Below, in pieces: positions 27,513-36,316 of a DNA stretch of 64,000 bases (position 1 is the stretch's first letter; every line of letters begins with the position of its first letter). Made by a program: the position numbers and the translations under genes. The notes below the pieces were generated by a model that was given only the letters and a program-made list of their open reading frames with translations, searched no databases and was not told where the DNA came from. This stretch comes from Bifidobacterium sp. ESL0728. Its GTDB lineage: Bacteria > Actinomycetota > Actinomycetes > Actinomycetales > Bifidobacteriaceae. Location: positions 2,294,001-2,358,000 of the forward strand of contig NZ_CP113925.1 in the NCBI RefSeq assembly GCF_029392015.1. The letters run 5' to 3'.

Positions 27513-28157
27513 CTTCCCGTCCTTCGAATAGGTCGACGTCAATCGAGAATCCAACTTGCCCGCACCTGCTTCACTTGCATCACGCAACGACTCCCGGCTT
27601 GACATATTTGCCATCTTTTTTGCTTTCGCTTTCATTCTTTACTCGGCGGAAGAGATGCTGTTCTTCATAGCAAGAACAGACTCATCCAACATAATGTAAT
27701 AGTAATGCTAATTGCGAAAAACCCAGACATACGAACGAAATATTAGCGAAATCATAACAGTTAATCACACTTGATCGAAAATCATCAGAGTGTATTCCAT
27801 CCCTTTCACTAAATATATTTGACAAATACGTTTGGTCGGCCATATTTTCCACATATTTCTGCCTTATAAATTTAAAACGAACATTTTAAATGTTACCTTC
27901 AACACATTTATTCAACGTTAACCCATCAATCAGTTATATTTTGTCGGAATTGAAGCAAATAAGCACAATCGCGACAGATTCCACAAAACTCAGAACCTCG
28001 GGCCAATAGTCATGTGCTACACTAAGTGAGTCGGCACACCAAAGTGTCGGAAGGATTCGAACGAGTTGTTCTTGCGAAAGGGATGTTCACTGTAACATTC
28101 ATCGAACAAAATAGCCCGTCGTCTATTGGCGAGAAAGCCGATAGGAAGGAGTGCATC
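27513..28157. other. AT-rich intergenic region upstream of the GH25 gene
   Basis: The region is much richer in A and T than the genes around it. A TTGACA at 27829 with CATATT 17 bp later is a weak plus-strand promoter candidate. Nearer the plus-strand gene, TACACT occurs at 28018. No credible gene beyond the possible N-terminal extension of GH25. Confidence 0.5.
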
Positions 28158-28559
28158 ATGGCAGATGACAAAACCATCGTCGTTGATCCGGCGCTGTATG
28201 GCGAGACCGCAGCCGAAAAGACCGCAGAGGCCAACAAGGTAGCCCGGAAATTCGGTATCGGAGACGACGCCCTTGCCAAAGTTGAGGATTTCAAGAAGGA
28301 ACTGACCGACCATAACGCTTGGGACTTGCCGTTTATGGGCTATATTGACGAGGACGGCTACGGCTACGCCTACGTCCCCGACAAGGCCATCGCGCCACCG
28401 AACTGGGATGCGCACGCGGCCTTCAAGTCTCTGCCCTACGATGCACAGACCGCCTTCGCGATCCGCATGCTCTTCACCCACCGCGACGTCGACCGTTATG
28501 GCGCCACGATGTTCCTGCACTATGAACGCAACTTCGACATCAAGTTCAAGGAAGACTGA
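28158..28559 (+). CDS. Small conserved-looking cytoplasmic protein of unknown function
   Basis: 133 residues from the ATG preceded by AGGAAGGAGTGCATC, a very strong ribosome site. Acidic, with no signal or membrane segment. Features: ADDKTIVVDPALYGETAAEK, a helical middle (KVEDFKKELTDHNAWDLPFM), and a Tyr/Asp-rich YIDEDGYGYAYVPDKAIAPP. The strong ribosome site and following terminator suggest a well-expressed gene. I do not recognise the family. Confidence 0.75.
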   Translation: MADDKTIVVDPALYGETAAEKTAEANKVARKFGIGDDALAKVEDFKKELTDHNAWDLPFMGYIDEDGYGYAYVPDKAIAPPNWDAHAAFKSLPYDAQTAFAIRMLFTHRDVDRYGATMFLHYERNFDIKFKED

Positions 28560-28577
28560 AAACAGTTAATCTTTACG

Positions 28578-28654
28578 AACGCAAAGTAACGCCATGTTCG
28601 CTGGCACTCCTTACCATTGGAGAGTTTCAGCGAACATGGCGTTATTTTGCGTTC
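28578..28654 (+). terminator. Long hairpin terminator
   Basis: AACGCCATGTTCGCTG (28589-28604) pairs perfectly with its complement (28628-28643); outer arms GAACGCAAA and TTTTGCGTTC extend it. Confidence 0.8.
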
Positions 28655-28739
28655 ATCAACCAATCAAGAAATCACAGAATGAGTGGTTGCACCCCTGAAC
28701 TTGCACTTTGTTGACGCCAATGCCAAAAGACGCAGTTAA

Positions 28740-28870
28740 CACCATTCATAAGGCACTTTTCGCGCATTAACGTCAGAAAAGCGCACGCTGCATTCCACAA
28801 AACGCACTTCCCACACACCACCGTCAAAAAAGTACACGTTGCGTTCCACAAAACGCACTTTTTTGACGCT
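28740..28870. repeat. Copy of a dispersed intergenic repeat (CGTCAAAAAAGT family)
   Basis: ACCGTCAAAAAAGTACAC and repeated ACAAAACGCACTT blocks. CGTCAAAAAAGT (28822-28833) and ACTTTTTTGACG (28857-28868) make a 12-bp stem. Related copies lie at 48005-48110 and 56755-56830. No gene in 28655-29003. Confidence 0.65.
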
Positions 28871-29003
28871 GGCCCGCAATATCATCGAACCGCCACGCCG
28901 ACACGAAATTGCTTGCGAAGCTCGGGGGCTCATGGTATCTTATTTAAGTTGTGTGTTGTGAGGTTTGCTTGCAAAAGTTTGCAGACCCGGCAATGTGCAT
29001 GCT

Positions 29004-29091
29004 GGAGAATTCGCCTAGTGGTCTATGGCGCACGCTTGGAAAGCGTGTTGGTGTAACAGCCTCACGAGTTCGAATCTCGTATTCTCCGCCA
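29004..29091 (+). tRNA. tRNA-Ser (anticodon GGA)
   Basis: Acceptor GGAGAAT pairs with ATTCTCC; anticodon loop TTGGAAA in the stem CACGC/GCGTG reads UCC. A long variable arm, as serine tRNAs have, T-arm with GTTCGAATC, and an encoded CCA at 29089-29091. Confidence 0.95.
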
Positions 29092-29178
29092 GTAGCTTGA
29101 AAGAGTTGTGGTTCAGCGCATTCAAGCCGTTTACAGTGTTCATCTTCATGATGTATCAGTGTTTGGGAGGCAGCTTTT

Positions 29179-29895
29179 ATGTCTCTTACCCTTATTGCCA
29201 AGAGTGACCAAGACCAAGAATTACACCTCAGAAAATCGACTCAAGGTCCTGAAATCAGCTTAGTCAAAGGATTCATTCATTCGCTGGAACTTCAGGATGC
29301 CAGGAAAAAGCCAAAATTGGCAAAGTTTGTTTTTTTGGAACCGGAAATCGATTCTGGATACCCCGATATCGTTGAGATCCAGATCAATACTGACTTCATC
29401 AACAACTGGGTACCCGATCGCAATAAGCTAAGAACCCAGGATTTCAGAATACTTTCCTTCCTTATTCGGTATCCGGGACGAGATGTTGGAGAAATCCACG
29501 ATTCGCTTGGTTTTAAAAGAACCGACATCATCAATAGTCTGGATTTATTGGAAACTTGCCATATGGCTTACTTGCGTAGCAAAGTCTGGAGAACAGAAAA
29601 TCTCCATTCCTTCTTCGGAATCCGCAAGCTCATCGCTATTGAAGCCAAGATGAGCGACAATCGAACTGCCATTCATCAGGCATTTCGCAATACACGGTTT
29701 GCCTCGCAATCTTACGTTTTACTTGGCGCGAACTCCCCATCGCCCAAAACGGTTGCGAATTCAGAACGCTTTGGGATAGGAATAATAGCCGGCGATCATT
29801 TCAAAAAGATAACTGTAGCACAAAAACGTCCCATTCCCGGCAATTACGTGACTCTTCAATTCAACGAATGGATCGGGCGTAAGATTATAGGATAA
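29179..29895 (+). CDS. PD-(D/E)xK nuclease-like protein with internal winged helix
   Basis: 238 residues, first gene of a three-gene cassette beginning 88 nt after tRNA-Ser. GGGAGGCAGCTTTT precedes the ATG. Read by eye it fits a restriction-endonuclease fold: EPEIDSGYPDIVEIQ with P62-D63, then an inserted winged-helix segment (residues about 85-137, FRILSFLIRYPGRDVGEIHD), then LIAIEAKMSDNRTAIHQAFR with E155-x-K157 and Q167, the usual later Gln, then FASQSYVLLG. Known ExK proteins of this style act on DNA, but activity here is inference. A purely DNA-binding role is the alternative. Its base composition is AT-richer than the flanks. Confidence 0.6.
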   Translation: MSLTLIAKSDQDQELHLRKSTQGPEISLVKGFIHSLELQDARKKPKLAKFVFLEPEIDSGYPDIVEIQINTDFINNWVPDRNKLRTQDFRILSFLIRYPGRDVGEIHDSLGFKRTDIINSLDLLETCHMAYLRSKVWRTENLHSFFGIRKLIAIEAKMSDNRTAIHQAFRNTRFASQSYVLLGANSPSPKTVANSERFGIGIIAGDHFKKITVAQKRPIPGNYVTLQFNEWIGRKIIG

Positions 29896-29925
29896 TTATT
29901 ACCCACGGCACAAAGGAGCGTTACA

Positions 29926-30774
29926 ATGACTTCCACAGAGATGACACTAAAAGAATTCAAAGCACTTTTCGACTCCTTTGATGAGGTTCCGTTTACTCGC
30001 GGTGGCCAAAAAGAAGTCTACGGTGCCATTCATCCCAAATATGGCAACGTCGTAGTCAAAGTAGTTTTCCAAAGTGATGCCCGTTCGAAACGGGAAATTC
30101 AAATACTGCAGCAACACCATTTTGTCAACGTCCCCAAACTATACGATGTCGCAACGCTCAATATCGAAGGCAAAGACACGACAGTGCTCGTCGAACAGCG
30201 AATTGCAGGAAAGACATTGTTCGAAATTATCCAGTCCGGGAAACGCTACAACCTGAATGAGGCAACCGATTTTTTGGAGCAATCGCTACATTTTATAGAT
30301 GAAATTGCAGCCCAAGGCATTGTCCATCGCGATATCAAACCTGCCAACATCATGCTCATTCCCTCCGGAACATACTATTTTCTCGATTTCGGTATCGCTC
30401 GTCTTGCTTCGTCAGCCTCGATAACTCCAGAAAGCCGGACAAGCCCTTTGACGCCAGGCTATTGCGCTCCGGAACAATTTATGGGAGGCCCGCACCACAC
30501 AGATACCCGTGCGGATCTGTTCTCCATTGCCGTCGTTACCTACGAACTGGTCAGCGGTAAGAATCCTTTCCGAAGCGACGATGACAACGATTTCAGCGTT
30601 CTTATGAATACTGCAACCTTAACCCCAACGGACTTTCGAATCCCCGGTGACACACAATCGCAATTCATGGGGCTGCTTTCATCCATGATGAGCAAATCCG
30701 TAATCCAAAGACCACGCAACGCCCAAGAGGCACTGGATTGGTTGCATAGTGCAGAAACGACATTCGGAAAGTAG
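29926..30774 (+). CDS. Soluble Ser/Thr protein kinase
   Basis: 282 residues with a perfect AAGGAG ribosome site, 30 bp after the nuclease-like gene. A complete Hanks-type kinase: a glycine-loop variant RGGQKEVYG (residues 25-33), K45 in VVVKVVF, E57 of helix C, catalytic loop IVHRDIKPANIM (D136, N141), DFG at 154-156, and GYCAPEQF as the APE motif. It ends just after the kinase fold: no membrane helix, no PASTA or other sensor, unlike the housekeeping PknB-type kinases of this phylum. Such bare kinases with the GGQK loop occur beside effector genes. Its partner and target are presumably the flanking proteins. Confidence 0.9.
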   Translation: MTSTEMTLKEFKALFDSFDEVPFTRGGQKEVYGAIHPKYGNVVVKVVFQSDARSKREIQILQQHHFVNVPKLYDVATLNIEGKDTTVLVEQRIAGKTLFEIIQSGKRYNLNEATDFLEQSLHFIDEIAAQGIVHRDIKPANIMLIPSGTYYFLDFGIARLASSASITPESRTSPLTPGYCAPEQFMGGPHHTDTRADLFSIAVVTYELVSGKNPFRSDDDNDFSVLMNTATLTPTDFRIPGDTQSQFMGLLSSMMSKSVIQRPRNAQEALDWLHSAETTFGK

Positions 30775-30780
30775 GCTCTT

Positions 30781-32043
30781 ATGAAATTCGGTATACAGAT
30801 GGGCCACAACATGAAGTCTGTTACTTCGGATTTATTCGATGCAATCGGTCCAAAACCGGTCATTCTCAGCCCTAGAAACGTTCGTGTCCCCGCTGGTCAC
30901 CAAAACGCAGAAGACTATTTGGCACGCGACGCTTCACAATTACGCTACCACAGAAAAGGCTCCGAAAAGACAAATGATATCTATATTGATCCACAATTAT
31001 TTTCTGTATCACGGCCATCCAAACAAATAGCAAGATTCAAATATTGGAATACCAATAATGAAGATTTAGCAACAAATTACGAAGATACGGTTGAACACTT
31101 AATAACACTGAATCAGATGTGCGGTACCTCAGGAATCATTTTGCCTGGATCAACCACAGCGCAAATCAATCAGGATTGGATGAATTTAGAACATAGAATC
31201 ATTGACACAGCGCACAATAAGTCGAACAAGGAAAATCTTCAGCCCGAGAAGCCTTTATTCGCCACTGTTGCTTTGAAGGCTGACGTGATCAAAGATGCGA
31301 ACGCTATAGACAATATGGTCAACGCTATTGAAGGATGGGACGTAAAAGGCATCTACCTGGTGTGTGAACATCCGAATAACGCCTATCTCACCGACCAGCC
31401 ATTATGGCTGCTAAATCTGATGAATCTCGTCGCAGGTATCAAACGTGCTCATAAAACCGTATTCGTCGGTTACGCAAGCCACCAAATGCTCATTCTGGCA
31501 TTGGCGAAATGCGATTACCTTTTCGCAGGAAATTTTTTGAACGTCCGCCGTTTTGATACTTCCACTTTCGAAGACAAGGATAACGATAAGCCCAGTAGGC
31601 GTTCCACATGGTATTACGCCCCTCAAACACTTTCAGAATTCAAGGTCATTACCTTGGATTTGGTTCGTCAAAGCAGTAATGCCGACAGCTTGCTTTCGTT
31701 ACTTGATTCTCCTTATCCCGAAGACACTTTTATTCGCGAATTATTTGGCAAAGCAATGCCATCCGACACCGCTTATAACGAGTCAAGCTCTTTCAAACAT
31801 TACCTACTTTGCCTATCCAAGCAATGCGAGGAAATGACATTAGGATCCTATAATCAAACATTCGACAGTTATAATTTGCGACTAAAAACAGCGGAAAGCG
31901 CCATATCTGGGTTAAGGGAATACGGTATCTACGATCCAGATCGGAATTATGCGTATTCATTACCTGCTACATACCAAGCTTTAGCTGCGTTCGACAAAGG
32001 AATGGGCGAAGCCATGCGATTCAGCTGGAATACCATTCACTAA
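30781..32043 (+). CDS. Unknown protein, possible TIM-barrel, kinase-linked
   Basis: 420 residues, starting 6 bp after the kinase stop, hence translationally coupled. No signal peptide or membrane segment. The central part alternates strand and helix in TIM-barrel fashion: FATVALKADVIKDANAIDNM, GWDVKGIYLVCEHPNN, NLVAGIKRAHKTVFVGYASH, LALAKCDYLFAGNFLNVRRF. The early segment LITLNQMCGTSGIILPGSTT would be a preceding unit. The C-terminal ~110 residues are helical. No family is recognised and no catalytic site can be assigned. AT-rich relative to the flanks, like its two partners. Confidence 0.75.
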   Translation: MKFGIQMGHNMKSVTSDLFDAIGPKPVILSPRNVRVPAGHQNAEDYLARDASQLRYHRKGSEKTNDIYIDPQLFSVSRPSKQIARFKYWNTNNEDLATNYEDTVEHLITLNQMCGTSGIILPGSTTAQINQDWMNLEHRIIDTAHNKSNKENLQPEKPLFATVALKADVIKDANAIDNMVNAIEGWDVKGIYLVCEHPNNAYLTDQPLWLLNLMNLVAGIKRAHKTVFVGYASHQMLILALAKCDYLFAGNFLNVRRFDTSTFEDKDNDKPSRRSTWYYAPQTLSEFKVITLDLVRQSSNADSLLSLLDSPYPEDTFIRELFGKAMPSDTAYNESSSFKHYLLCLSKQCEEMTLGSYNQTFDSYNLRLKTAESAISGLREYGIYDPDRNYAYSLPATYQALAAFDKGMGEAMRFSWNTIH

Positions 32044-32075
32044 TTGGGTGAATAATCTGCCGTTAAGAAAATGCC

Positions 32076-33431
32076 CTAATAGAGAATGTCCTGCGGATTT
32101 GCCTCGAGTGGGTGACGACGAAAATGGTTTGGGGCAACATCAAAACGGCGATGATGAGCCGGGACGAAGTTGCGGCGCGAAAGTTTGACGGCGATGAGGC
32201 CGACGACGAGGACGACTAGGGCGACGAGAATGGCGATGAGCATGGGATCTCCTTTTGCATTGTTTGGATTGGGAATCGGGTGGGGAATGGACTGGCGGGT
32301 GCCGGTGATGATGAGACGCTGGGTGTTGATGGCGTAGGGGGTGCAGGTCATGAGCGTCACCAGGTCGCGCCCGGGCACCACGCGGTAAAGGTGGGTGTCT
32401 TGTGGGTCGATGACATGAATTGCGCTGACGCGGTAACCCATCGTGCGGCCGAGCGTCTGCACGTAGAAGATGTCGCCGCGTTTGAGCTCATCGAGGCGCG
32501 TAAACAACAAGGCGCTACTTAGGCCGCGATGACCGCTTAAAACTGCGTTCGTGGATGGGCCGCCGACCGGCAGGCTCGTGCCGTAAAGGTGGCCGGCACC
32601 GTGAAGCAGCGCGTCGTCGGAAGTGCCGTGGTAAATCGGCATGTTGACCGAAATCTTGGGAATGCGGATGTTGCCCATCACGCCGTCACCAACGTTCAGA
32701 AGGTTTTGGTATTCGCGGTCATTCTCGCTTTGCGTTTGCGGCTTGGTAGGCAAAGAAGCAAATGAGCCTGATAATCCAGACCGATTGGACGAACCAGACT
32801 GACCGGACAAGCCGGATCGACCGAACGCATCGGACGAACCAGGCGAACCAAATCGATTGGACAAGCCAGATTGATCAGACGAACCAGACTGACCGGACAA
32901 GCCGGATCGACCGAACGCATCGGACGAACCAGGCGAACCAGACCGATTGGACGATCCAGACTGATCAGACGAACCAGATCGACCGGACAAGCCGGATCGA
33001 CCGAACGCATCGGACGAACCAGAATGATTGGACAAGCCGGATTGACCGGACAAACCAGACGAACCAGACTGACCGGACTTGTCGGATGAACCGCCGGGTC
33101 CACCAGCCGCAAACGGATCTACGAACTCCCCCAATGCCTTCTGGCCGGAAGCTGCTATACGTCGGTTATATGCCTGGGCACGATGGTATTCGTTGACAAC
33201 CTTGCCCTGCGGCCAACGCTCGACACGACTCACGGAATCATCAACAAGTTTGTTCTGCCGATACGTCTGAATCGTCCAGACCGTCGGGAACCACGCGATG
33301 GCAATAACCAACGAAACGGCACAGAAAACCAGCAACACGTCGACAATGCGTATGACAATTTTGCGAAAGCGATTCGGTGGGGGTATTTCGCCACGCACAA
33401 TCGCATCGAACTCGAACAATCGCAAAGTCAA
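32076..33431 (-). CDS. Class C sortase with a Ser/Gly repeat insertion
   Basis: 451 residues; TTG start at 33431 or 33425, close to a GGGGG. Class C marks: N-terminal membrane helix (residues about 24-50), catalytic His in VLSGHRGLSS, catalytic Cys in LVTLMTCTPYAINTQRL with the Arg after it, and a second C-terminal membrane helix. It polymerises pilin subunits by cutting LPXTG motifs. Between helix and catalytic domain, residues about 110-225 are SGxSG repeats, an addition not usual in the family (typical length 280-400). The two other genes of the pilus locus lie upstream on the same strand. Confidence 0.9.
   Translation of the reverse strand: MTLRLFEFDAIVRGEIPPPNRFRKIVIRIVDVLLVFCAVSLVIAIAWFPTVWTIQTYRQNKLVDDSVSRVERWPQGKVVNEYHRAQAYNRRIAASGQKALGEFVDPFAAGGPGGSSDKSGQSGSSGLSGQSGLSNHSGSSDAFGRSGLSGRSGSSDQSGSSNRSGSPGSSDAFGRSGLSGQSGSSDQSGLSNRFGSPGSSDAFGRSGLSGQSGSSNRSGLSGSFASLPTKPQTQSENDREYQNLLNVGDGVMGNIRIPKISVNMPIYHGTSDDALLHGAGHLYGTSLPVGGPSTNAVLSGHRGLSSALLFTRLDELKRGDIFYVQTLGRTMGYRVSAIHVIDPQDTHLYRVVPGRDLVTLMTCTPYAINTQRLIITGTRQSIPHPIPNPNNAKGDPMLIAILVALVVLVVGLIAVKLSRRNFVPAHHRRFDVAPNHFRRHPLEANPQDILY
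32801..33070 (-). repeat. 90-bp tandem repeat inside the sortase gene
   Basis: A near-identical block starting GACCGGACAAGCCGGATCGA recurs at 32801, 32891 and 32981, i.e. exactly every 90 bp (30 codons), embedded in shorter 15-bp SGxSx units. Being in-frame, copy changes would alter linker length without a frameshift. Confidence 0.8.
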
Positions 33432-33786
33432 CCCCCAATCGCTGGTTTCGTTATGGGTGAATAGCCAAAAATAATCGACATGAAAAATCGGGAATGGAGG
33501 GTTATAGGCCAGAATGTGGTGCTTAAGATCGGGGTTTGGCCTTGTGGGAGTAAGCGTTTCATGCTGCTATTTTTTTAGCGAGGAAAAGCCAGCGGTAATC
33601 TGACCTCTTCGAAAAGATTCAAAAATGAGCATGAAAGCCAAAACTGGACGCACCGAATACCGAAAAATCGCAGAGAATCAGCATTCCTGCCTTTTCGACG
33701 ATTACGACAATAAGAAGTTGGTATTCAGCACCTAAAGGCCATGGGCAAAAATATCAATTCAAAAACACCACGAAATGGCCTATAAC

Positions 33787-33890
33787 CCAAAATGGACTGG
33801 CGGGTGCCGAAGACAATGAGGCATTGAGTATTGATGGCGCAAGGAATGGAGGTTATCCGTGCCACCGGGTCGCGGCCGTAAGCATTACGA
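33787..33890 (-). pseudogene. Decayed sortase fragment
   Basis: The minus strand reads GRDPVARITSIPCAINTQ then CLIVFGTRQSI, matching GRDLVTLMTCTPYAINTQ then RLIITGTRQSI of the intact sortase; the catalytic Cys position is Ser and the Arg is Cys. At DNA level AATGGACTGGCGGGTGCC is identical to 32286-32303. Only the catalytic-end segment is left; it is a remnant of a second sortase or of a duplication. The remainder of 33432-34055 shows no gene. Confidence 0.75.
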
Positions 33891-34055
33891 CAATTATTCC
33901 CGATAATCAAAAATTTTGCACTCGAAACGCAGCACTCAACGCACATTGACGACATTTTCGCGTTCTGTGCTGTCGATAGAAAATCGGCAGCTTTAAGAGA
34001 CGTTGGAATTCCGCCAATCAAACGATGGCCGAATCGGCGAAAAAGACGAGTGCAC

Positions 34056-34096
34056 AGCACGGAAGCAGCATTTTGTCATTGATATCGTTCCGTGCT
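34056..34096 (-). terminator. Probable terminator of the pilin gene
   Basis: AGCACGGAA (34056-34064) pairs with TTCCGTGCT (34088-34096). On the minus strand a TCTTTTTC stretch follows after ~11 nt. Confidence 0.45.
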
Positions 34097-34171
34097 GCGC
34101 TCTTGCATTTATGCCAATATCGCAAGCCAGAAAATCATCGGAACACGATGATTTCGGCTCAATATCAGGTT

Positions 34172-36316
34172 TTACTCCTCGCGCAAGCGACGACGGACGA
34201 AGATCAGCATGGCTGTGGCCACCATCAGCAGCACGATGACGAGCAGCACGAGGATGATGCCCGCACCACCGGTCATCGGGAGCTGCGAGATTGAGGTGAT
34301 AGCCAAAACAACGATTGGAGTTTCGCTCGAAACCGCCTGGGTGTGTGCCGAGACCAACTGCCAAGCATCACTTTCGTTGGTATAGGCCGACTTCGCGGCA
34401 TCGGTGGCGTCAGCCTCAACGTGCACCTTGAAGCTGGGCATGAAGGTGTCGGAATAGCCCGCCGGACGGTTGATTTCCTTGACCGCGTAATCACCCTCGC
34501 CCAGGCCGTCGAAGGTGAGCATGCCGTCGGCCCCGACCTCGAGATCCGAAACGAAGGCGGCATTGGTGGCGCTCTGCGCGGCGACCAACTTGTAGTGGCC
34601 GTCGCCCAGTTTGATGAACTTAAGCGCACGGTCAGCCGAAGCATCGCGAGTTGAGACACCATCGGAGGCAGACACCTCGCCGGACTTCACCCCAGTGGAC
34701 CCAGCTTCGGCGGTCGCGCCAACGGCACCGGACTTGGCTTCGGAAGAAGCGGCGGAAGTACCGGCCGCAAACAGCTGATATTTCACGCCCTGCAAGCCGG
34801 CGACAGCGTCCCGCTCCTTCTCGCTTTTGGCAGCGTCCCATGCCAGCTTGGACTTGGTGATCACCGAGAACTTGCGGAAGCTCGCCACTGAAGCGGGGTT
34901 CTGCGGGCTGGTGGCGTTGGAGGCGAGAGAGCCGTTGCCTGCGCTGCCGGAGCCGCCGGAACCGCTGCCCGTGCCGTCGGAAATCACGTTGCCGGTGGCG
35001 GGGTCGATGGCGGCGACGGTCGGATCGGTCGGATTCGCAGCGCTCGGTTGTTTGTTGACATCGCTCGAATAGTTGAGCGTTGCGCCATTCTGAAGTTGGC
35101 CGCCGTCAGCGTCATCCGTGATCGACATCGTGTAGGTGATGACGATCGAGTCCCGGTAATGGAACTTCAGGATGCTCGGCGAAAGGTCGAAGACCACGTA
35201 ATCGGTGGAATCGTCACCGGCAATGTCCTGGAACCGACCAGCGGGGGCGGCATGGGAAGTCACCTTGTAGTCGCCGTTTGCAGCGCTGAGCTGGGTGGCG
35301 CCAATCGTCACCTTTTCGGAACCGGCCATATAATGCAGACCGAGCTGCGCGGGGCGATCGACCATAGTGTAGATGTAACGGCGGAAACCGGTGGTCAGCG
35401 GGACGCTACCGGTCAGTTTATAATGCAGTTTGCCGCCGATGGAGACGTTGTTGCTGTAGTTGTTGGACGAATCCAGTTCCTTGCTGACCGTCGGTGCGTC
35501 GTTCTTCATATCGACCAGGCCGAGCGTCTCGCCCGTAGAGCCGATCTTGTTGTAGACCACACCGGCCGAGGTGATGCCGGTGCTCACGAGCATCGGAATG
35601 GAGTTGCCGGCGGCCTTCGGGGCTTGTGCACCCGACTTTCCGGACGCACCCGCTTCACCGGTGACGTCATCGACCATGTAGATACCCGGCAGCAGGCCGG
35701 AAATGCTCAAGGTCGTCTTGTCGCCGGAGTCGGCGTCGGCGGAAACAGCGGACTTCACCTCGGCGGCGTTCACCAAGCTCGTGAATTTGTCGGTGTAGAA
35801 AACGTTGCTGACGAACTGACGCAGCTTGCCATCCCAAGCGTTCACGGCACTGCCGCTGTTGGAAGTGGCGTCCTCGTTGGGCGTATCGCCGTTCGCCTGC
35901 GCCGGGTAGCCGAGCCATTTGGCCGCGACTTCGCCGACGGGGTTGCCTTGATATTCCGAATCTTCGGCAGATCCGCCTTTGACCGTTCGCAGCGCGTTCG
36001 AGGTCTCGTTGAGCAGTTGCGGGTCGGTGCCGACGGATACGGCGTTCAGCAATCCGGTCGTGCCGTCCCCGTTCGCGGTGCCCTTGGCGTTCACATATGT
36101 ACCGATGCGTACGGCCTTGAACCGGTGGCCTTCGAGCATTGATTTGTCGCCTTGGATGGTGATGGTCTCGCCTGCGTACGAGCCCGAGACGGCGGTCGGA
36201 ACGGAGATGTCGCCGTCCCCTGTTGCGTTCGCGGCACCCATCGGGGCCACTGCCAGCAGCGTGGCGGCGGCGAGCGCAGCCCCGGCCAGCTTGCGTATGG
36301 TGGTTTTGAAACTCAT
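34172..36316 (-). CDS. Major pilin subunit, LPMTG-anchored
   Basis: 714 residues. Signal peptide (LAGAALAAATLLAVAPMGAA, cut near NAT). The C terminus is a sorting signal: LPMTGGAGIILVLLVIVLL and an Arg-rich tail. Residues about 475-660 carry a SpaA-type prealbumin-like domain ending FDGLGEGDYAVKEINRPAGY, with the conserved Glu of the E-box (KE) used for isopeptide bonds. The middle (residues about 280-430) resembles the D2-type isopeptide domain of fimbrial shafts. It would be polymerised by the class C sortase downstream. GGAAAG-type ribosome site upstream of ATG. Confidence 0.88.
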   Translation of the reverse strand: MSFKTTIRKLAGAALAAATLLAVAPMGAANATGDGDISVPTAVSGSYAGETITIQGDKSMLEGHRFKAVRIGTYVNAKGTANGDGTTGLLNAVSVGTDPQLLNETSNALRTVKGGSAEDSEYQGNPVGEVAAKWLGYPAQANGDTPNEDATSNSGSAVNAWDGKLRQFVSNVFYTDKFTSLVNAAEVKSAVSADADSGDKTTLSISGLLPGIYMVDDVTGEAGASGKSGAQAPKAAGNSIPMLVSTGITSAGVVYNKIGSTGETLGLVDMKNDAPTVSKELDSSNNYSNNVSIGGKLHYKLTGSVPLTTGFRRYIYTMVDRPAQLGLHYMAGSEKVTIGATQLSAANGDYKVTSHAAPAGRFQDIAGDDSTDYVVFDLSPSILKFHYRDSIVITYTMSITDDADGGQLQNGATLNYSSDVNKQPSAANPTDPTVAAIDPATGNVISDGTGSGSGGSGSAGNGSLASNATSPQNPASVASFRKFSVITKSKLAWDAAKSEKERDAVAGLQGVKYQLFAAGTSAASSEAKSGAVGATAEAGSTGVKSGEVSASDGVSTRDASADRALKFIKLGDGHYKLVAAQSATNAAFVSDLEVGADGMLTFDGLGEGDYAVKEINRPAGYSDTFMPSFKVHVEADATDAAKSAYTNESDAWQLVSAHTQAVSSETPIVVLAITSISQLPMTGGAGIILVLLVIVLLMVATAMLIFVRRRLREE

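Noticed and set aside
20089-32060. 15-bp identity GGTGAATAATCTGCC at 20086-20100 and 32046-32060 as attachment sites
   Set aside because: One copy lies inside the end of an acyltransferase gene; a single 15-mer match in 64 kb on two strands is expected by chance, and no integrase is present.
32762-33196. Plus-strand reading frame opposite the sortase repeats
   Set aside because: A Thr/Asn/Arg/Asp repeat peptide arising from the antisense of the Ser/Gly-coding repeat; the minus-strand sortase explains the sequence.
33725-34060. 111-residue minus-strand frame as a real gene
   Set aside because: Only the part matching the sortase end is meaningful; catalytic residues are lost and the N-terminal part has no similarity to the sortase.
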